Shown here: positions 10,620-22,399 of the stretch, in pieces
How positions within the stretch are numbered: the stretch's first letter is position 1
Layout: each line of letters opens with the position of its first letter
Source of the DNA: Bidens hawaiensis
Lineage: Eukaryota; Streptophyta; Magnoliopsida; Asterales; Asteraceae
DNA length: 64,000 nucleotides
Assembly: GCA_021521415.1 (NCBI GenBank)
Contig: JAIQDT010009180.1
Span: 29,879-93,878, forward strand
Direction of reading: 5' to 3'
Position numbers and translations under genes: made by a program
Notes under the pieces: model-generated
Told to the model about the DNA's origin: nothing
Database searches by the model: none
The model's input: the letters and a program-made list of their open reading frames with translations, nothing else

Positions 10620-11249
10620 GGTTAAGGGCAACAATGGACTGGGGAGACTTGTAGAGAGGGTACTACACCCGCCGATAAACATAATATAAATACCCCCCGA
10701 AAGTTATAAGGGTTAGGCGCCATGCAGGGACCCTGGCGTTGAATGCTATAATCTCAAGCAATTAAACATTCCCTAACACCCAGGGAATGGGAGCACCTAA
10801 TATCTCCATGAGTATGGTGCAAAAAGGAAGGATATTCATCGTAAATAACGTCCAACCAATAAGGGACGGACAACACATAGTCAATAGTACTACATGGTAC
10901 GACATGTCAACATCAAATGACCACAACACCCACCAACTATCCTTAGCACATGTCCAAGGAACCTGATTGGTGGGAAGCCTACATGGCAGTTGGCCATACC
11001 CTCTCTCCCTTCTCCAATGGCTATAAATATTCAATTACCATCAAATGGTAAAGCATATGGTATTCTTAACTTACTCTCATTCTCTTAACAAATACTATAC
11101 ATATCGATGTTGATTCTCACGACGGATGGTGGTTACGATATGATTCCTCCCTATTTCCCTTGTAACGAGCTCACGGTGTTCTATTTTGTAGGTGTATTGC
11201 TCATTTGCGTCGAAGAAAAATATAACCCATTATGGAAAATACCTAATCA

Positions 11250-12715
11250 TGACATCATCCTTGGACTAAACAATTAGATCTAAGGAGGATTTTTGTTTCT
11301 TCATTGATATATTTTTTGGTTACAATTAGGGAGTTGGTGAACCGTTAAACTACTGGTGTATATTTATGTCCAATTGTTTGGTGTATTTGTAAGTGGACGA
11401 ACCAACTTTACCAGGCCCATGTTGTTTGAGGTCATCATGATGATTTAATCTCATGGGTCGTGTAAATATTTTTATTAATAACATTTGTTGGTGCCCTACT
11501 GGTTTGTTTTTGGAAATATATGCTTGTTGTTTGGTTCGGGTCTAATTGGTGTTTTTCCTCATATGATTGTAGTTGGTTGCTGATGTACGTGTATACTTTT
11601 CTTCCACATGACCTAGTTGGGTGTTCTTATTACGAATAATTACTCAAGCGTTAGATATTATTGAAGTTCGGATTCGTTCGGTCGCCTCATCTTTTGCATA
11701 TGTAGCAAAGCGTGTGTGTCATCCACGTTCTCAACCATGACCAATATGAGTTCGAAGCTTCCTTCGTAACTCCCGGAACTTCTTTGTAGTGGCTCCCCTC
11801 CATGCCTCATTTCATAGGGAACCTAAAAGTGGTTCTATTTCATTATATTCCATCCATATCCCAATTCCATTCAGGGGGGGGGGTGTTTCATCCATATATC
11901 GTTAAATCATGAATAGTCATGTCATGTAAAGATCGTTGTGCTGAGGTGTTCACTTTCATTATTTACATAATCACTTGCGCGCACGTATTTGATGGTTTAG
12001 TAATATTAGAGCTAAACTTGAATAGTTCATATTTTTTACTTACATTATGTCGTGGACTACGTAGGATAAACACGTAAGAAAAGATGTTTTGAAGTAATCG
12101 CAAAATTACATTGATTTTGCAAGAGGATTGGTAGACCGATTTGTGATTTTTCGACCGCAAAGCAATTGCTAAATTTACAATTGTTTTTAGTTCACAAATG
12201 GCTAGTTTATAAAGCTAATTTATTTTCTTAAAACTACCTAAAATAATATTATGAGTATAATATCACTAGAGTAATCTTCTTTAACACATTATAGATTTAT
12301 AGGTTCACTAAAAGACGAAAAGAAAATGAGTGTCGAATTAAATAAAAAAAAAGGATCATGCAAGAAAAAGGGTTGATAATAGGTGGTAACATTTATGTGG
12401 TTCCACCAAATCCTCTCTCGTTGTCTTATTAGTATCTTTCATGATTGGTTACTCCCATGTGACCATGCTTCCTCCAAACCATATCGTGCTTAAATTATTA
12501 TATTAAATTAAATCAACATAAATCAGAAATGTTATTTTCACTACAATTATTTTATAATAATATTAAAGTTAGATGCTTCTAAATCAGAAAATATTTAGTT
12601 TACAATTTCAAATAATAATCATATTGAGATATTTGACGCATGAATAGTTATTTATTTACGTGTTAATTACGTTGTTTTAAGAATCATATGTTAGAGAACT
12701 CCTTTTTTTTAACAA
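11250..12715. other. No recognisable feature
   Basis: AT-rich sequence with a G run near 11,874-11,884. Short frames only (the longest, minus 11,963-12,160, resembles nothing I know). I see no gene or element border here. Confidence 0.6.
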
Positions 12716-12718
12716 GTA

Positions 12719-12835
12719 ATATTTTTTTTTACTTATTTTATCTCACGTCTCAAGTAAGACCAGAACTCACAATCATTAATTAAAAGCCATATCTTATCAA
12801 TAGACTAAGCTAATGGTTGTGAGTTACACAGAAAC
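12719..12835 (-). mobile_element. SINE-like remnant
   Basis: Read on the minus strand, it has an A-box-like segment (TAGCTTAGTCTATTGATAAG, ending near 12,801), then about 30 bp further a B-box-like GAGTTCTGGTCTTAC, and then an A-rich tail (about 12,720-12,728). That order and spacing fit a tRNA-derived SINE. Both boxes are degenerate and I cannot see a clear target-site duplication, so confidence is limited. Confidence 0.4.
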
Positions 12836-12839
12836 TAAA

Positions 12840-13360
12840 AAACACCATCAAATAGGTTATATCAATGTATTTATGTATTTAACTCTAAACTTAAAAAGAA
12901 GAAATATGTAAATGCCCTATTAAAACACTTAATTGGCCTCAAAGAACATTCAATCGCCCATTTGAGAACCCTAATGGGAAACTTAAAACCCTAATTGATA
13001 CAAAAGAAAGCCCAATCCAACACGGAACGGAAATTCATATTAAAAAATGGTGAAGTCATCGCCATTGGAGAGGGTCTACAGTGAGCGGTAAATACAAATT
13101 AAAAAATAATCTAAATAGACCCTGACTATGGTCGTCTTCACTAACACACTCACAGGAGTACGAAAAGACTTGCCGGAAAAACCGTTTCAAGCATTATGAA
13201 GGTCTTCTACACCTCTCATTTTTTTACCAGAAGTTGTTTAAGAAGTGGAGATAAATACACAGGTTATTTGTTTGGTGATCTGATTTGGTTTCTTTTCGTT
13301 TTTTATTGGTCGTGAGAGACGAATCTTATCGAAAATTATGGAATCGAGTGTCAGAGGGCG
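12840..13360. other. No recognisable feature
   Basis: AT-rich sequence with several 'aaccctaa' stretches around 12,965-12,995; no open frame or element border seen. Confidence 0.55.
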
Positions 13361-13498
13361 AGAGGTTTCTAGGTAATAAGATGATATGTCGAAAGGACCG
13401 CAGTTCCAATCAATTTCACCTTTTTGGCTAAGAAAACTCGGTTATAAAGGTCGAACTGCGGTCCTTTCGACATATCATCTTATTACCTAGAAACCTCT
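13361..13498. repeat. Perfect inverted repeat, 46-bp arms and 46-bp loop
   Basis: Arms 13,361-13,406 and 13,453-13,498 are exact reverse complements (starting agaggtttctaggtaat), with a 46-base loop. A 10-base inverted pair (tcggttataa at 13,438-13,447, ttataaccga at 13,503-13,512) overlaps the loop and the outer flank and would compete with the main stem. Transcription would yield a near-perfect double-stranded RNA suitable for small-RNA processing. It encodes no protein. Origin (fold-back element, hairpin-RNA locus or assembly fold-back) is undecided. Confidence 0.9.
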
Positions 13499-13544
13499 AC
13501 ACTTATAACCGAATAAAACTGGTTTCATGTACTACATTTAACAT

Positions 13545-13935
13545 CACGTCTACACTTATTAGGGTTGTGGTATTTAGTGTAGGGTTGTGCTATTAAGTGT
13601 AGGGTATGTGTGTAAGAGACTGTGTAGGTAACATACATGTGTAAGCGAATATGTGTAGGTAGCAAGTTCTGTTGCATGGCTGTGTAGGATATTATCTTGG
13701 GATGTATGTGTCATAAACAAATTTTCTAAGTTGGTTGTGTAGGATAATATATTGGCATGTTGTTTATGTAGGATGTTTAATTGGAATGTTTGCTGGAAAC
13801 TTTAAATGTATGTTGTCTATGTAAAATAATCTATTGAAAAGTTTGGTTGTGTAGGATATTATGTTGGTATCATAATAATAAATTATTTGTAGGATTTATG
13901 TTTGTATGATGTCTTTGTTTGCTATTTTTTTTTTT
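13545..13935. repeat. Degenerate repeats built on TGTGTAGG
   Basis: At least a dozen variants of 'tgtgtagg(a/g)' recur, several inside a longer 'ggttgtgtaggatattatNTTGG' type unit with roughly 40-60-bp spacing. This is a decayed tandem array; no coding capacity. Confidence 0.6.
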
Positions 13936-16140
13936 TTGCTATGTTAATTGTGTAGGAAATATCATAGATTCAAAATATTTGCTTAATCGGTGTTATTTTG
14001 AAGTGTCAATGTTTTAAGACTCTTTTTTTTAATGTTAGCTATTATTTTGAAGTGCATATATAATGCATGAAATAGGATGGAAAAATAACAACCCATATTT
14101 ATGTTATATTTTTCAACAAATAATAAATCAAATTTAAACATAAAAAAATCGAATCTGATATGATACACACATGAATCCAAAATAAGGCTAATTTTTTTAT
14201 GTTAAATTAAGAAATACATAAATTAATAAAGATAAAAAATTGAAATCTCTAAATACTTTAATACTTACCAAATATAAAAAAACTCAATTTTTACCATCAT
14301 ACCCTTATATTAAATTAAATGAAAAAATCAAAAGAAAAATTCTGATTAGTTAGATTGACTTCTCACATTTCTTGCAATAACTTAACTTCTCTCTTGAACT
14401 TAATATATATATATATATATATATATATAATAACTATGCTTAGTAAGGAGATATATGTAAATCTTATTAATAGACCGACCTGACATTAATGTTGCTGTTA
14501 CGAAATCTTTGGCTAAAATATGTCATTTAATTTTTATTTACTTTTTGCAAAAGTAAATATACAGTCTCATTTTTGTGAGATAAATAACCAATATTATTTG
14601 TGTTTTGGACCCGCTTTAAATAATTTTGTGACATAATTATTAATATAATTGTGACATAATTGGCTGGATTAGTTTATTAGTAATCAATTATAATTATAAA
14701 TATCTTTTCACTAATAAGTTGATTTGATTTATGACAATTATATTATCAAACTAGAAACATGCACGATATAAAAGAAAAAAAAAAGGTTAAATTATTGATT
14801 CGGACGAAAGGGTTCAATATTTTTACTTCTTGGTTTAGTACTTCTTTCGACGTTAAACATTTTCAAAATTGTAGAAATCATTTATTTAAAATATTTTGGC
14901 TAGTTTCCAACTAAGTCTTAGATTAATCATTTGTTTACAATATTTTGGCTAATTTCCAACTTAATCATTAAGGTATACATGGAATTTAATTTGGTTTTTA
15001 ATTAATTTGATATACACATGATGTTATCTGTTTAGCTTCAAAAGAGATGTTGGTAAGATTTATGTTAGATATCACAAACATACTTCCTATGTGTTAACTT
15101 ATGATCTAATCTTGACCCGCTTCAAGTCACAAAACCCATCATTCATTATGATATATTCTTGACTATGACTAAGGTGCTAACATTATAATGGTTAACAAAC
15201 GTAGATGGTATTATTTTTTTTGCTGAACACACAGTAAGATAACAAATATTATTCTTTATTTTTATATTTTTATGTGTCACTGGTTCGATTCTCACAAGTT
15301 CATGTCGCTTACTAGGGATAATATTACCGAAAGATGATTCAAACTCTAATTAGGAGTGGTTGATTTAGGAGATTCCTTCAAGGACCTGCCAAACAGACTA
15401 ACGCATTGAAAGTATATGATGATGAAATTAGCATTTGAAATCCATAAAAATAGCATTAAAATGTGGCCAGCAGTTGGCATGTGGTGAGTAAATGGTGTAT
15501 ATATTCCCATAACGTTTTATTCTGTTTGGGATTATTTGGAAGTACACGTAACTTTACAAGCCTCTTCGGGTAGAAGAATTATAGTTTTAGCAGTGATCCT
15601 CATGACACGATGGAGCTTGGGGACAACAAACATCCGGTTTCAATCAAATTAATTCTTGAAGAAATTAAAAACTTGAGCTTCATTTGGGTCACGTGTACCA
15701 CGCCGGTATGGGTGGATTGAGTTAGGTTAACCTGAATGCTTAAATTCCCGTTGTAAGATGCAAGATTGTTTTCTTGGCGGTCTCTAGTTTCTTTCTAGTA
15801 ATTTAACTTTTGTTTTAGTGAAATTCGCTTTTCAAAAGAAAAGAAAATTTACGATTTGGTATTACACATCATCCCTTAATTAATAAGATGGAGCCCGAAC
15901 CTATGATTAATAGCCAACATGTGGCATGCTCTGCAAAAAGTAAATGTTTGAGACCCAAACATCCTTCCTAAACCTAGCTTTCAAGTTTTGGGCCATCATT
16001 GTCTTGCATTGTTGTCATTGTTACAAAATAGTAATGTGTACATATAAATGCATCTTTAATGACAGCATCATGTGCCCTCATGATGCCACAACCCATTGTT
16101 CACATGCCTTATTTGGGTTTGGTTTCATACATACATGCAT

Positions 16141-16180
<40 letters not shown>

Positions 16181-17230
16181 TCTCATGAAGAATGTCATTT
16201 TTCTAAGAGGCCGGATATAGTCACCAGCTTTTAGAACCTCACACTTTATAATCTAATAGCTAGCAAATGAAGTGTGTGGTAACTATATTGATTTGCAGGC
16301 ATATAGGTTCAATAATATTCTCTGCCGTTGAAAAAATATATATATTGTTAAAACTTATGAGTATCCACAACGTGTTTTGAAATAGTTGTTATGACTTGTG
16401 AATAGCAGTTTTGAAAATTGAGTAGACATGAAAGTGATTAACTTTTTGAACATTAATTCTATACAATTCCCATACCCCATATAATTAACTTTACGACTAA
16501 ATGTCTATTTGGTGTGCTCCAGGATGATTTGCATGACAGTGAATTTGATGCTTGACAACCATATATTCATTCTGTATCTGGATTATGAATTAATTGTGGT
16601 TGGAGATGATGACACTTTCATGTGAGGTGTCCAATTAAGAAAGTTTAGTCCTAACATAATGATTTTGCTTGGGTCAATATAAGTCTGTAAGCAAGACATC
16701 TTATCTTAATCATAAGTTGATAGCCGATCATGTGGTATCAAACGCGTATCCAACTTTGTTCAATGGACGTCGGTAGGTCACATGGGACCTAATTAATTCG
16801 TTGATGGGGTGTTGAAGGTGAAACTTTTGTCTTAACACAAGATACATGCTAACTCTACTACACGTGAGTTAATGTAATCCAGTAAAATACCTAGCTAGTA
16901 TAACCGTAAATATTCTCATATGGTCTATATGATATTCCGATTAGACGCCTAATATTAAACCAATGCAAAAGTGGGTTAATAAACTTTTTTTTAGATTAAC
17001 ATCTCAACCCATTGTTGATCCAGTTTGGTTCCATTAACCTTTTTTCTTTTTGTGTTTTTATAAGTATACAAAGCACTATGTAAGTTAAATGAGCCAGACC
17101 CGAGCCTAATCAAGCTAATGCTTGGCTTGTTTGAAACCCAAATATTGGCCCTTGTTATGTAGCACAAGGTGTCAAATTAGAAATTAGTAAAAGAACAAGG
17201 ACCTAAATGAAAGGAGTTTCTTTGAATTAA
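13936..17230. other. AT-rich DNA without recognised genes
   Basis: Contains (AT)n microsatellites at 14,403-14,429 and 16,149-16,177. Short open frames are not supported by any recognisable motif, and the one at 15,944-16,234 runs into the microsatellite. A GGTTCGATTC motif near 15,282 resembles a tRNA/SINE B box, but no convincing A box precedes it. Confidence 0.55.
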
Positions 17231-17234
17231 ATGC

Positions 17235-17239
17235 TTAAT

Positions 17240-17314
<75 letters not shown>

Positions 17315-17346
17315 GCCATTATATATATATATATATATATATATAT
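17235..17346. repeat. (AT)n microsatellite forming a perfect-ended palindrome
   Basis: A long AT run is bounded by 'aatggc' at 17,237 and its inverse 'gccatt' near 17,315, followed by a further AT run to 17,346. The whole can fold on itself as a cruciform or hairpin. Confidence 0.85.
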
Positions 17347-17349
17347 ACT

Positions 17350-20020
17350 AGAAGAGTGTATGCGCCATGCAGCGGGAAACACATACTTTGATGATCATGT
17401 AACAATTTTATGGATGTTCACTATTTCGTTTGAAACTGTGAGTCCGTTCACTAGTTTGGTTTTCCGGTTAAAACCGGAGCTGCCCGTACACATTAAAATG
17501 TTAATTATTTACTTATTTAGTATTAGATGTGTTTTATAATATATATTAGACATAGTTAAAATATAGTTAAACAAAGTTTTATTTAACACAAACAAACTCG
17601 TCTATTACAACTGTAATCAGCCTAATTTCCAGTATGTTTTTTTATAGTCTTTGTTTTTGTTATGATTTCGTATTTTATTTATTCTAATAAGGTTTATTAT
17701 TTATGTGAAAAAAGTTATCTTTGTTCATATTATAATTCTTTTAATAATGTATTAGTTAGTGTTTAGTTTGAAGTGAAGATATGTGGAGATTAATAATTTT
17801 TATTTTAACTTTTAAACTCAATTTCTTTTATTGAAATACAAATTATATCGAAACCTAATCGTTGGTAATGGTTTGACTTTAGTTGGGTTTTAATTTTAAA
17901 CACTTCAGTTCGGTTTTCGACGACAAAAAAACGTGTAAAATTGGCTAATGGTTTAATTTAAAACCATCAAAACTAACCCACAAGCACATTTGCCTAAATT
18001 TTTTTTTTTACTTCGAAAACTATAGCAATATCATACTAATATTAAAGATAATAAATACTCGTTTTTATGATCCTTTTTTTTAAAAAAAATATTAACATAT
18101 GAAAAAATTAAAAACGTTTAAAAATCGTGTGGGTAGTTGGGTAAGTGAAAATAAAATAATATATAAGTAAAAGATTAATAAACAATGTTGTAACTTTAAG
18201 GAAAATTGTAATTATTTTGAAAAAATTTAAATGCATAGTCAGATTTAACGTAACAAAGACTTTTTTGTCCATAGTTAATATTGTACATCATGATTTTTAA
18301 CTGTTATAAATTATTTCAAAGTATAATGTCTTAATATGCCCATAAATGATACATTATATATAGTATAGACAATAATAAAAAAGGGTAACGGAAAACATTA
18401 ATGGAAAAATGCATTTAAAGTGGCAGCATGGGATGGCAATTCCATGCTTTGAAGACAACTCATAGTTTTCTAAACTAATGAAACTTAAAGTACGTATATG
18501 CAAGTCGTATGCATATATATTTTGTTAATATATGTTAAAAAGTATACATATACACAAACTCTAAGACATCTCATACGCTGCAGTCATCATCCGCTAACTC
18601 AACAACCATCCCCTTCCACAAGCCATATCAACCCATCATATCACTCATTCACATGTATGGGTGATGATTTTATTAAAAAACAAGCTTATTATAAAGTGAC
18701 ATGTAAATGCGTTACAACGTAAGTTGATAAGATCGTCTCCTTATCCAATGGTTATTATAGCGGTTTTGAGACGACCAAACAAAGCATCTTATTTTATACA
18801 AAACAGTCAATTAATTGCTAAAAGGATTAAAGTTAATACTTTTTAAACTAAAGTAATTATGCTGATAACTTCATAACAAAAAGGAAGTAAATAGATTTAA
18901 AAGTGCTTTTAATAAAATTTGTCAAGTACCCTTCCCTTTAAAAAATATGAAAACTGTTTTATTAATATTTATATGAAAAGAGTTATGGGTTAGATTAAAC
19001 GTACCCCTCTTGTGTACTTGTCAAACCCCATCATATTTACTTTCATTTCCTTAATTTTATTTGACATATTACAACCCTCCAATATTTTTAGTCATTTTAA
19101 GTCTTCCTTTAAAATATCAATCAAATATACTATATAAAGTTTATTATTATTATTTTTTATTTTCTTTCTTTGTGTTTATTGTTCTTTATAATAATAATAA
19201 TATTTATTATCATTATAAAATGTATTTAAAGAATAATGATATAACGTCTTTAATTATATAAACGATTAAACATTTGTATATATATTTATCTTATCACATG
19301 CGTCACACCCGACAAAAAAACATTTAAATATTTTTTGATAAGTTCGAAAGCATGAAATTAATGTCACATGAAAAAAGAACCAACTTGTTGAGAAAGTCGT
19401 ATGCTGTTTAATCTGTTTTGTTGATGAAAAAAAACGTGTTTCTTTTTTAAAGTAAACTGTCTTTAAAAATTATTTAAAAAGAAAAAGAAACCCTAAAAGT
19501 ATTAAAATACTTGTAGAAAAAAATGTTTTTATTCTCTTTAATTTTAAAAAATGTTTTTTACATAAACAATTTTTTTGTTATTTAAAAAATCAAAAAAATT
19601 GTTTTATAATATAAAAAAAGAAAAAGAAAAACTCTTTAAATAATAAAAGAAACTTTTTTAATTAATTATGATAATAAAAGATGACAAAATGACAAATAAT
19701 AAACATAAAGGTTTAAATTGTATTAATGTAAAACTTAAAGAAGGTGTACGTTTAGTAAAAATGAAAAGATAAATATACGTTTAACAACACCCTTATTTAT
19801 TTAGGTAGTTAATTTATTTGTTAACAGAGCCTTTTGCAAGGATTACCTACTCAAAATATGAAATTTTCCACCTGTCCCTTAAAGGGTATAAGCTGGATTA
19901 TGCTTTTCCATATCTATCCGTTACAACGTTACATTAATACAGGTGGGTATAAATTAGTTTGTCTTCGGATAGATATTTATTATTATATAATTTTCTAACT
20001 GTGTTTTAAACATAATGATA
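17350..20020. other. AT-rich DNA without recognised genes
   Basis: Low-complexity A/T sequence with trinucleotide ATT/AAT runs around 19,140-19,215. Nothing resembling a protein, RNA gene or element end was seen. Confidence 0.55.
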
Positions 20021-20023
20021 ATA

Positions 20024-20120
20024 CCTGAGTGAGTCTTTCTGAAATAAAATATCAACCGTCTATACAAATTCTGACGTTTTAACCCTTATTCACCTAGAGA
20101 CACCATCAATGAGAAAACTC
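20024..20120. repeat. Dispersed repeat, first copy
   Basis: Related in order and spacing to 22,298-22,396: both have 'gagtgag', 'tcaac(c/t)g', 'acagatt/caaattNtgacgttttA', 'ctcacc' and 'ccatcaa(t/g)gag' blocks. The two copies flank the Helitron and the fold-back element. Probably an old transposable-element fragment. Confidence 0.6.
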
Positions 20121-20277
20121 ATCAGTGTTAGAAAATCTCATCATTGAATATAAACGTTAAATCATAAGATTTCAAGTGTTAACCATTATCCCCATAACAA
20201 TATTAGACTAGAAGGCCAAATGCATTTAGCATTATAACTATTAAATTAACTTATTTTATAGTTACATATACTACACA

Positions 20278-20880
20278 TCTATATCATATACTACGTTACT
20301 TAATATCTATTTATTCTAATAAAGTAAAATAATTGTGGACACATGTCAGTTTGTGGTTAATCTTCACAATTTTTCCCTCCAAAATTAATGTTTGTCATAA
20401 ATCAATAATTATTCACTTTCCATTTACACTTCATTTACATTATATCTATAATAATATGATTAAGTTATTCAATTTTCTTTAAACTATATTTATATTATAA
20501 TTATACACTTTTATAAAAATAAATATTTACATATTATACTACTTTACATTGTTAGAATATATTTCACAACATACTTGGTGAAATCCAAAAATCAACAACA
20601 AACTGTGTTTACCAAATTTCTTTCAGTTATACATATATCATACTAAGAATAAATTTTCAATAGATGGAGTGTTCTTGGGTATGTTTTGCACACACATTTA
20701 TATTTATTTTTAAGTTCATTTTTTTTGGAAAAATTCATTTCGTGATATAACAAAAAACAATTTATGTATAATGATACAAGTATAGTTATATAATACATTT
20801 TTCTATATACATTATGTATTCCTTTACTTTTAGCTTAATTATTTAGATCATCCCGTGTTTTACACGGGCTCTAAAACTAG
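20278..20880 (+). mobile_element. Non-autonomous Helitron
   Basis: It starts with TCTATATC (5' TC terminus) and ends with CTAG. A GC-rich hairpin (CCCGTGT, loop TTT, ACACGGG; 20,852-20,868) lies 8 bases before the CTAG. The element sits between an A (20,277) and a T (20,881), the standard Helitron target. At 603 bp it has no Rep/helicase coding region, so it would depend on an autonomous relative to move by rolling-circle transposition. All three diagnostic features are visible, so the call is firm for a short element. Confidence 0.8.
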
Positions 20881-20920
20881 TTATTTAATATACTATTATG
20901 ACTTATGAGAATTTTATTAT

Positions 20921-21572
20921 GGGAAAATTCTCAAAATGGCCCATTCATTGAATGTGTTTCCAAATTTATCCCCACTAATTAAAGTTTCCAACTTTGTCCC
21001 TTTGTTATCTCGTCGCCGACGACATGATAGCAAACATCGACGATGCGTTACTAAAACAAATAAGATAATGACACGTGGCCGGAATCTGTGTTGACGATGC
21101 GTTATGTTGCTAACGTAGGGTAGCGGAGATGCGTTATGTTGCTAACGTAGGGTAGCAGCGATGCGTTATCACTAACGCATCGTGGAACCCTTGTGTTGTC
21201 ATAACAAGGTAGCAACAACACAACGCATCGCCGCTGCCCTACGTTAGCAACATAACGCATCGTCAACCCTATGTTATACGTAACGTAGGGTAGCAGCGAT
21301 GCGTTATGTTGCTAACGTAACGTAGGGTAGCAGCGATGCGTTATGTTGCTAACGTAGGGTAGCAGCGATGCGTTATCCACTAACGCATCGTCGACGACCT
21401 ATTCCGGCCAGATTCCGGCCACATGTCGTTATCCTATTTGTTTCAGTAACGCATCGTCGGTGTTCGCTATCATGTCGTCGGCGACGAAATAACAAAGTGA
21501 CAAAGTTGGAAACTTGAATTATTGAGGATAATTTTAGAAACACATTCTTTAAATGGGCTATTATGGGAATTT
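20921..21572. mobile_element. Fold-back element with ~165-bp inverted arms and nested palindromes
   Basis: Left arm 20,921-21,087 (starting gggaaaattctc) is the inverted match of 21,409-21,572. Long terminal inverted repeats beginning GGGAAAA suggest a Mutator-like non-autonomous element, but I could not confirm a 9-bp target duplication. The interior is built from a ~32-bp unit (gatgcgttatgttgctaacg plus tagggtagc) present in both orientations, so an inner hairpin (about 21,090-21,135 with 21,220-21,266) lies inside the outer one. GATGCGTTA or its inverse occurs about a dozen times. The interior is strikingly CpG-rich in an AT-rich neighbourhood. No coding region. Confidence 0.75.
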
Positions 21573-22297
21573 AGTGTAGAGCATGATCACATAAACTGCA
21601 AATAGTATCGTCTTAGGTAGTACACAAATTTATGAATCACCTGTGATGATCTTGACATGATGTGTACCTAGGAACGTCCACATGTTACACCTAGTATATA
21701 TTCTTAGGATATAAGCAGTGATGTGCTGCATAAAGAGGCGGTTTTTGACACAGGGTAAAAATGGGCGATATGTAGTTCCGGGGGTGGTGTTGTAGTCCAA
21801 AAATCACCCCTCCACCAATAACTGATAGCCACGTCATCATCACCATATACATAAGCAAGCGACATGTTTGTGTCGCCTCGCCCCTTGTCGCACCTTTTAT
21901 CGCCCAGTGGGGCGATGTTCTCTCCCTTATCGTCAATATTTATAGACCCACTACGCATGACCTTAACGGCTTAACATCATATTCTTGTTCTTCTTCGTAC
22001 CGTCCACTATATTGTTTTACTTCTTCATACCGTCCACTATCTTAATAAAAGAGGTGCGTAATTATTTATTTAATGTTAAATAACTTGCATGTAATATACA
22101 CCGAAAAATCCTTTCACCTTTCCTATTTGCTTTTTCCGAAGTAAGTTAACAAAATCGTAATTATCTTTCATTTTGTCAATCATCAGTCATCACAAACAAG
22201 TTTCGACATAGTTAACTTTTATATTATACTCTATCGGCCTTTTTCTTTTTCTTTTTTTTCCTATTTTCTTTAACAGCGTTTGGACCTACTCCTAATA
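21573..22297. other. Unassigned stretch, less AT-rich
   Basis: Open minus frames overlapping 21,691-21,958 have no recognisable motif. A 31-bp tandem pair (ttcttc(g/a)taccgtccacta) occurs at 21,991 and 22,022. Possibly a fragment of a DNA element, with no visible ends. Confidence 0.4.
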
Positions 22298-22396
22298 CCC
22301 GAGTGAGACAGAATGTCAACTGCCCATACAGATTTTGACGTTTTAGACGTAACTCACCCAAGAATACCATCAAGGAGGAATCAATGGGAAACCCTC
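22298..22396. repeat. Dispersed repeat, second copy
   Basis: Diverged direct copy of 20,024-20,120 (see there). Confidence 0.6.
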
Positions 22397-22399
22397 CTT

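Larger units (their letters stand above)
9853..11249 (-). repeat. Right arm of inverted structure: LTR/leader of the PF04195-type retroelement
   Basis: This is the inverted counterpart of 5,154-6,838, diverged but collinear, and leads directly into the minus-strand PF04195-type gene. The candidate LTR section is about 11,249-10,739. Further in, it contains about four copies of the ~40-bp tandem unit and a poly-C tract. TATA-like sequence 'ctataaatatt' lies near 11,022. The promoter position relative to the gene start matches the left arm. Confidence 0.75.

Noticed and set aside
15240..15360. Possible second SINE or tRNA fragment around a GGTTCGATTC motif
   Set aside because: Only the B-box-like sequence is present; no A box or cloverleaf could be found.
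17231..17539. 102-aa frame starting with YIYIYI repeats
   Set aside because: Product of the (AT)n microsatellite.
21691..21958. Two overlapping ~80-aa minus frames
   Set aside because: No recognisable domain and frames overlap each other in a repeat-like context.
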